64,000 bases of DNA, taken from assembly GCA_016806645.1 (NCBI GenBank), contig JACSYO010000384.1, forward strand, positions 887,501 through 951,500. The letters run 5' to 3'. Source of the stretch: Ophiodon elongatus (Eukaryota; Chordata; Actinopteri; Perciformes; Hexagrammidae). Both the position numbers and the translations under genes were made by a program. The notes beneath the pieces are model-generated. The model saw nothing but the letters and a program-made list of their open reading frames with translations. It was not told where the DNA came from and searched no databases. Numbering within the stretch: the stretch's first letter is position 1; each line of letters starts with the position of its first letter. This document shows, one piece after another, positions 60,266 through 64,000 of the stretch.

Positions 60266-60829
60266 AATGCTCTTGGGAAAAAAACTCCCACGCTGAGTGG
60301 GTCAAACAAACACAGGACTTACTCTCGATATATATAGTATTTGATATTGGGGTTTGTGTGGGCTACTTATGATATATTGTTTACAATTTACTTAGTTTAA
60401 GTAATTATTTAAAGCTCAACCAAGATATGTTTCCTCAGCCTAACTCAGTGGTTTTGGTTTCCAAAGTGTTTTTGTTTAAATTCGGAACTTTAAGTGTTCA
60501 CTGCAGCCATGCTCTGGGCTGCCCAGTGCGTCAGAAAGTGACGCCAGGTGGTCAGTATGCGACGAGATGGAATGAGAATATGTTGAAATAATCCAATGTG
60601 AAGCCATTTTAATCCTGCAAAAGAAAGTCCACAGACAACAATCCTCATATGTTTTATTTAATCCTATTCATTTGGGCAGATAATGCATTTAAAATAGCAC
60701 CTTTTTAAAGGTTTAATGGAAGCGAAGAACAATTATTTCCTCGCGCTGAAAGAGCTGTCATGTATTAATGTGTCACAGTAAAACCATCCCTTGTGTGCCA
60801 CGCAGTCCTGCTCGCAGACATTCACTGAG

Positions 60830-61170
60830 TATTTTCGCAGCATCAGCTCTGGAAGTTTTGGAGATAAACGAGGTGCTTCTCCGGGACTTCTCCGCCGCTC
60901 GGTGCTGAGCGGACTGACTGACGCCCCTCCCGCCTGCCTGCCCCGGTCGGGTAAAAAGGCGCATGTGTGTTATCGCTGTGATGTGAGTTGAGCCGCATCC
61001 AGACGCACTGGCCGCCGCTGGCTGATGCTCCCCCCCCCCACACCCCCCTTCCACCTCATCTTGGTGGTGTTGTGCGCAAAATCTCCAGCGCCGGACGGAC
61101 GGACGCAGTTTTGACGGCACAAACGAGCGGCACTGCGGGGGGATATCCAAGAAAACAACATCCCGGGCAG
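60830..61170 (+). promoter_or_regulatory. gria4: CpG island, presumed gria4 promoter and first-exon leader
   Basis: By my count about 27 CpG dinucleotides lie between 60838 and 61138, far above the surrounding AT-rich DNA. The island ends just before the gria4 coding exon, as expected for a neuronal housekeeping-style promoter. The transcription start is not determined. Confidence 0.65.
60952..60959 (+). promoter_or_regulatory. weak TATA-like box (TAAAAAGG)
   Basis: This lies within the CpG island. If used, transcription would begin near 60980-60990. Many island promoters lack a TATA box, so it may not be functional. Confidence 0.25.
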
Positions 61171-61296
61171 ACATGGATATTTAACGGGCATTTGATATTT
61201 TTTTTATCTCTGTTTTTTTTTTTTTTCACCCTGTGATGTTGCTTTTGCCCCGGGGGTGTTAATTAAACCTGCTCGATGTCTCTCATCAGTTTATAA
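61025..61296 (+). promoter_or_regulatory. gria4 5' leader with four short upstream ORFs
   Basis: Upstream ATGs open and close before the main start: 61025-61114 (29 codons, weak context), 61173-61184 (three codons, G at -3 and G at +4, strong context), 61236-61262 (eight codons) and 61276-61296 (six codons, ending ten bases before the gria4 ATG). A poly-T tract (61196-61226) and a C-rich tract (61028-61048) lie in the same leader. Whether the 61025 uORF is transcribed depends on the start site. Confidence 0.5.
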
Positions 61297-61306
61297 CCGA
61301 AACAAA

Positions 61307-61397
61307 ATGAGGATTTCTTCTCGAGACTGGTTTCTGTTGATATTCTCTGGCTTTTGGGGAATGGCAATGGGTGCTTTCCCGAGCAGCGTTCAGATCG
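61307..61397 (+). CDS. gria4: gria4 exon 1 (AMPA receptor subunit GluA4), 5' part only
   Basis: The exon encodes residues 1-30 plus one base of GluA4, a subunit of AMPA-type ionotropic glutamate receptors that carry fast excitatory synaptic current at the neuronal plasma membrane. The N-terminus (MRISSRDWFLLIFSGFWGMA) is a signal peptide with a basic start and a hydrophobic core at about 8-20. Cleavage is expected around Gly22/Ala23. The mature start AFPSSVQIG is characteristic of GluA4; GluA1-3 have NFPNNIQIG, SSNSIQIG and GFPNTISIG-like starts. The start codon has A at -3. After base 61397 comes a perfect GTGAGT donor in phase 1, the position of the first intron in vertebrate GRIA genes. 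Exon 2 (expected to begin by completing the Gly codon, then GLF) is not within the window. Whether this is gria4a or gria4b cannot be told. Confidence 0.93.
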
Positions 61398-61616
61398 GTG
61401 AGTGTGAGAGCCTCAATGTTAATTCCGACCAGAAAAGGAATCCTGTGAACGAATGTGTGGACGTCCTGTCTGCTGCCTCTGCCCTGTCATTTAACACCCC
61501 GGCACAACTCAAAGTGGAAATTGTTGGTTTCTTTCCGCAGTCTTTTATTTGTCTTCTCTAAAATATCACGTGCAGGCAAACCGGGTGCTCTCCTGTGTTG
61601 ATGCTGTGCATGTTTA

Positions 61617-61641
61617 ACACACGCACGCACACGCACACACA
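61617..61641. repeat. short interrupted (CA)n tract
   Basis: CACACGCACGCACACGCACACACACCCC-like text, about 25 bases. Confidence 0.7.
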
Positions 61642-61842
61642 CCCCAAATGCGCTTTGTATTTGCAGGCTACAGTGTGTATCCCAGTGCTCTCCGCCACTG
61701 CAGCATATCAGAGCAGCAAAGAGTGTGTTTGTATTCCCTGTGCAGCCTGCCCGTGTGCATTGACCGCTGTTAACACTCGCAGACCCCGCTGCATTAAACC
61801 TCTGCCACGGTCCCAGGGGCCTTACAGCTCCACTGGTTCACT

Positions 61843-61866
61843 CATTTATTTATTTATTTATTTTAT
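61843..61866. repeat. (ATTT)n microsatellite
   Basis: About six tetranucleotide units. Confidence 0.88.
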
Positions 61867-62999
61867 TCATCTGCATGTTTCCATGTCACAACTTAACAGT
61901 CGTGAGTGGACATGAAGGTGACGGAGCCATGGTTTTCATTTCCCGAGCGGGCAGATTGACTTGGTAGATTTAAAGGCAGGGGATAAAAAGAAGGGCAAAC
62001 TGTGACCTCCAGTTGGTGATCATCACAACCCTCCCCAAAATAAAATCAATTATCAGTTAAGCAGTCAAGTCATGCTGTTTTCTGTAAAGAAATTGGGATA
62101 TGGGTGTTAAGCCGTTCAAACTGACTTTTTTCCTGGCTTTGCCCTCCACTGCACCCCTGCTTGTAGCGGAGTCGAGGCACATCAGGACCGGTTGGGCTGA
62201 TGGAAAATGACAAGCTGCTCAAATGATTCTCCTTGTCCTTTTATATCAACGTGATACCCGACTCCCCGGCCTCTCCGGGGGAGGTCAGAGGTCAGGGTCT
62301 GTTACAGACAGCACCCCTGGAACTGAGGACACTCGAGCTGGGTGGGGGTTTGAACGTGCATCTGTGGAACTGCTGCCATCATGATGAACATTCAAGTAAT
62401 GTTTGCTGCTGATTTCAGCAAAACTGCCGTGTGAATTTTATCACACGTTTCCTGCAATTTCAGACACATTTTCCTGAGGTTTTTCAAATTATAAGCACTT
62501 CCCTGTATCGTTTGGCGAACAGAATTTCTGCCAATGATTGCAAACATGCCTGATGTAATACCAGTGTCGTCATATTTCCCCTCTCAACCCTGTAATTGAC
62601 CTCTGGGAGTGTAAAAATCCACTATGTGCCAGTGATTCCTCACCCACCATACTTCATTTAACCCTTTTATCTAGTTTTGAGCAGCCACCACAAAGCTTCA
62701 TCAGCTCTCAGAGAGGGCAAACATCTCTCCTATCAACACTTGTCAGCTTCAAATAATTGTCACTGACAAATCAACACTTATTAGCAGTGGGTTATTTACT
62801 GTGTACACATGCCTGCAACACAGAAACAAGTGCACAAATACAGCCATGGCAAACATGCTTCACCACTGCCACAGATTTATTCTGACAGCATTGATATGTG
62901 TGAAGATGCATCTCTAAAAGGTCTTTCATAGTTCTGTAAGACTCTACAGGTTCTCTTTTAAGGATCCTGAAGCTAACGTCACTTCTAAAGAAGAGCCTA

Positions 63000-63002
<3 letters not shown>

Positions 63003-63031
<29 letters not shown>
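63003..63031. repeat. (TG)n microsatellite
   Basis: About 14 uninterrupted TG units. Confidence 0.93.
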
Positions 63032-63112
63032 CAAATGTAATCTTTAGAGATTTTTTTTTCTGTGGATTATTAGATTTAATGAGACCAGTCACATCACCAC
63101 ACATTGAAACTC

Positions 63113-63250
63113 CATTTACACCTATTAACATGTGCTCTGGATAAGGAAGAAACGCACACGTTGCAGCAGAATGCATCACAATCGGAATTAGTCGGACAAA
63201 GCACATCTGGTGGTGATCTGGCTCACATGGATCTCAACCTGGTGTAAATG
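63113..63250. mobile_element. small MITE with CATTTACACC ends
   Basis: CATTTACACC at 63113-63122 and its exact reverse complement GGTGTAAATG at 63241-63250 bound 138 bases. Inside are ACATGTGCTCTGGAT and GTGATCTGGCTCACATGG. I recall this ACACC/GGTGT-ended type from fish genomes. No target duplication was clear. Confidence 0.5.
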
Positions 63251-63310
63251 AAAGGTTCACCTAACTTCGCCTCTTCTTGCTGCCTTAAGCTGCTGGCCGA
63301 AAAGCATAAG

Positions 63311-63594
63311 ATGGCAAAGAAGTCTCCTTCCTCTCAAAAGAAAAAGAAACTCTTGGGGGGGACCTCTACGATGTGCAAGACGAGGGACACATGACTAACA
63401 GGGGTAGCCAAGCTAGCAGTGTGCTAGCAAGCTTCTCCACTGGCTCTAATTATCGTCTTACAGTTCGTAACATTAGCGTAGTTAGCGAGGCTATTGAAAA
63501 GTATCATATGGATACCATCGATAGTTTCCATCTGACATCTCACCCTCACTTTGCACATCTTGGCGCACATCCTACATCGCGTCTCTCGTCGTAA
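63311..63594 (+). pseudogene. possible frameshifted coding relic in gria4 intron 1
   Basis: An ATG at 63311 opens MAKKSPSSQKKKKLLGG. At a seven-G run (63355-63361) the frame would need a shift to continue as DLYDVQDEGHMTNRGSQASS and then SVLASFSTGSNYRLTVRN, open to a stop at 63592-63594. The lysine-rich start resembles ORF1 proteins of non-LTR elements, but I cannot identify it. Confidence 0.28.
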
Positions 63595-63954
63595 GACACG
63601 TTAAGTTGGTTGACAAGCATGCCTGATTTGCATGTGAAGATCTGATCAAATAGCGAGCGGAGGTAACAGGAAGACTGTCAACAGCAGGTGTAAATATAAA
63701 GGGCTGTAATCGGATGTCATCATTCAGATAACAGACTCTTTGGAACCCCAAGAGTCTTATTGTTGGCAAACCATATGGTAGTTATGACGCTTCAAAGTCT
63801 GGGGCCCCTACAGTGTTTTCTCAATCTCAATTTGTGTAACATCTTGCAGAAGGGAAAGTTGTAGCTGAATAAGTGGAATTTAATTCAAAGCTTAATTTCT
63901 TTTCCTCTTTTAATTGGCGGTAAAGATAAGAACGACATGTTTCTACTCCCAACA

Positions 63955-64000
63955 CATCGGACATTCAACTAGCTCCAATGTTAACCCATTTGCGTCATTA
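63955..64000. repeat. dispersed repeat family Q, copy 4 (cut by the window edge)
   Basis: TTCAACTAGCTCCAATGTTAACCCATTTGCGTCATTA matches the CTTCAATGTGAACCC...GCATCATTA block of copy 3 and the corresponding part of copy 2. Confidence 0.55.

Larger units (their letters stand above)
61398..64000 (+). other. gria4 intron 1, beginning
   Basis: It starts GTGAGT and continues past the window edge, so it is at least 2.6 kb. It holds microsatellites, a small MITE, a possible coding relic and a family Q repeat. Retention of this intron would add about 54 codons before a stop at 61559-61561. Confidence 0.8.

Noticed and set aside
60773..61236. Overlapping ORFs of up to 133 codons on both strands of the CpG island
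   Set aside because: Stop codons are scarce because the region is GC-rich. These are shadows of the gria4 promoter and leader.
61256..61561. A longer reading of the gria4 exon, from a GTG upstream and through the donor
   Set aside because: The start is not an ATG, and the sequence after 61397 is intronic. GTGAGT at 61398 and GluA4 homology stopping at QIG fix the exon end.
63003..63206. Possible gria4 exon 2 in the last 2 kb
   Set aside because: No frame reads the expected GLFIRNT-type start of the next exon, and the ORFs here contain a microsatellite or MITE sequence.

Overview
This window looks like ordinary nuclear DNA of a ray-finned fish, probably a percomorph (spiny-rayed) teleost. 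The argument rests on three things: a vertebrate AMPA-receptor first exon near the right end, long CA/TG microsatellites, and several interspersed-repeat families that I recognise from memory of percomorph genomes. There are no bacterial-style operons, ribosome-binding sites, CRISPR arrays, rRNA genes or convincing tRNA genes. The species cannot be named from this sequence.

Only two protein-coding genes are supported. At 820-2397 (+) is a small two-exon gene of unknown function. Exon 1 ends in a perfect GTAAGT donor, and joining it to a TTTTGCAG acceptor at 1705/1706 keeps one frame of 240 codons. The product has a charged helical stretch, two tandem VKAEP units that look like SUMO-acceptor sites, and an acidic C-terminus. 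At 61307-61397 (+) is the first coding exon of gria4 (GluA4 subunit of AMPA glutamate receptors), ending at a consensus donor. The rest of the gene lies beyond the right edge. Upstream of it are a CpG island, a leader with four short upstream ORFs, a perfect palindromic CRE at 59075, and a 19-of-21 match to the REST/NRSF silencer (RE1) at 57192.

The roughly 59 kb between the two genes holds no exon I can support and is a graveyard of mobile elements. The best is at 26951-28446: a deletion derivative of a hAT transposon with terminal inverted repeats and a near-perfect 8-bp target duplication. It still carries the BED zinc-finger end of its transposase on the minus strand. A 616-bp PIF/Harbinger element with a perfect TAA duplication has landed inside that zinc finger. 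Other elements include two more hAT-like deletion elements (38238-38540, 59375-59960), a tRNA-derived SINE on the minus strand (54812-55110) with a truncated sibling (37380-37570), non-LTR retrotransposon fragments (9736-10145 minus, 14300-14430 plus, a probable 3' tail at 36965-37320), several MITEs and numerous microsatellites.

I did not find a new multi-gene system. The observations most worth testing are the candidate REST control of gria4, its uORF-laden leader, the nested transposon, and the uncharacterised VKAEP-repeat gene.
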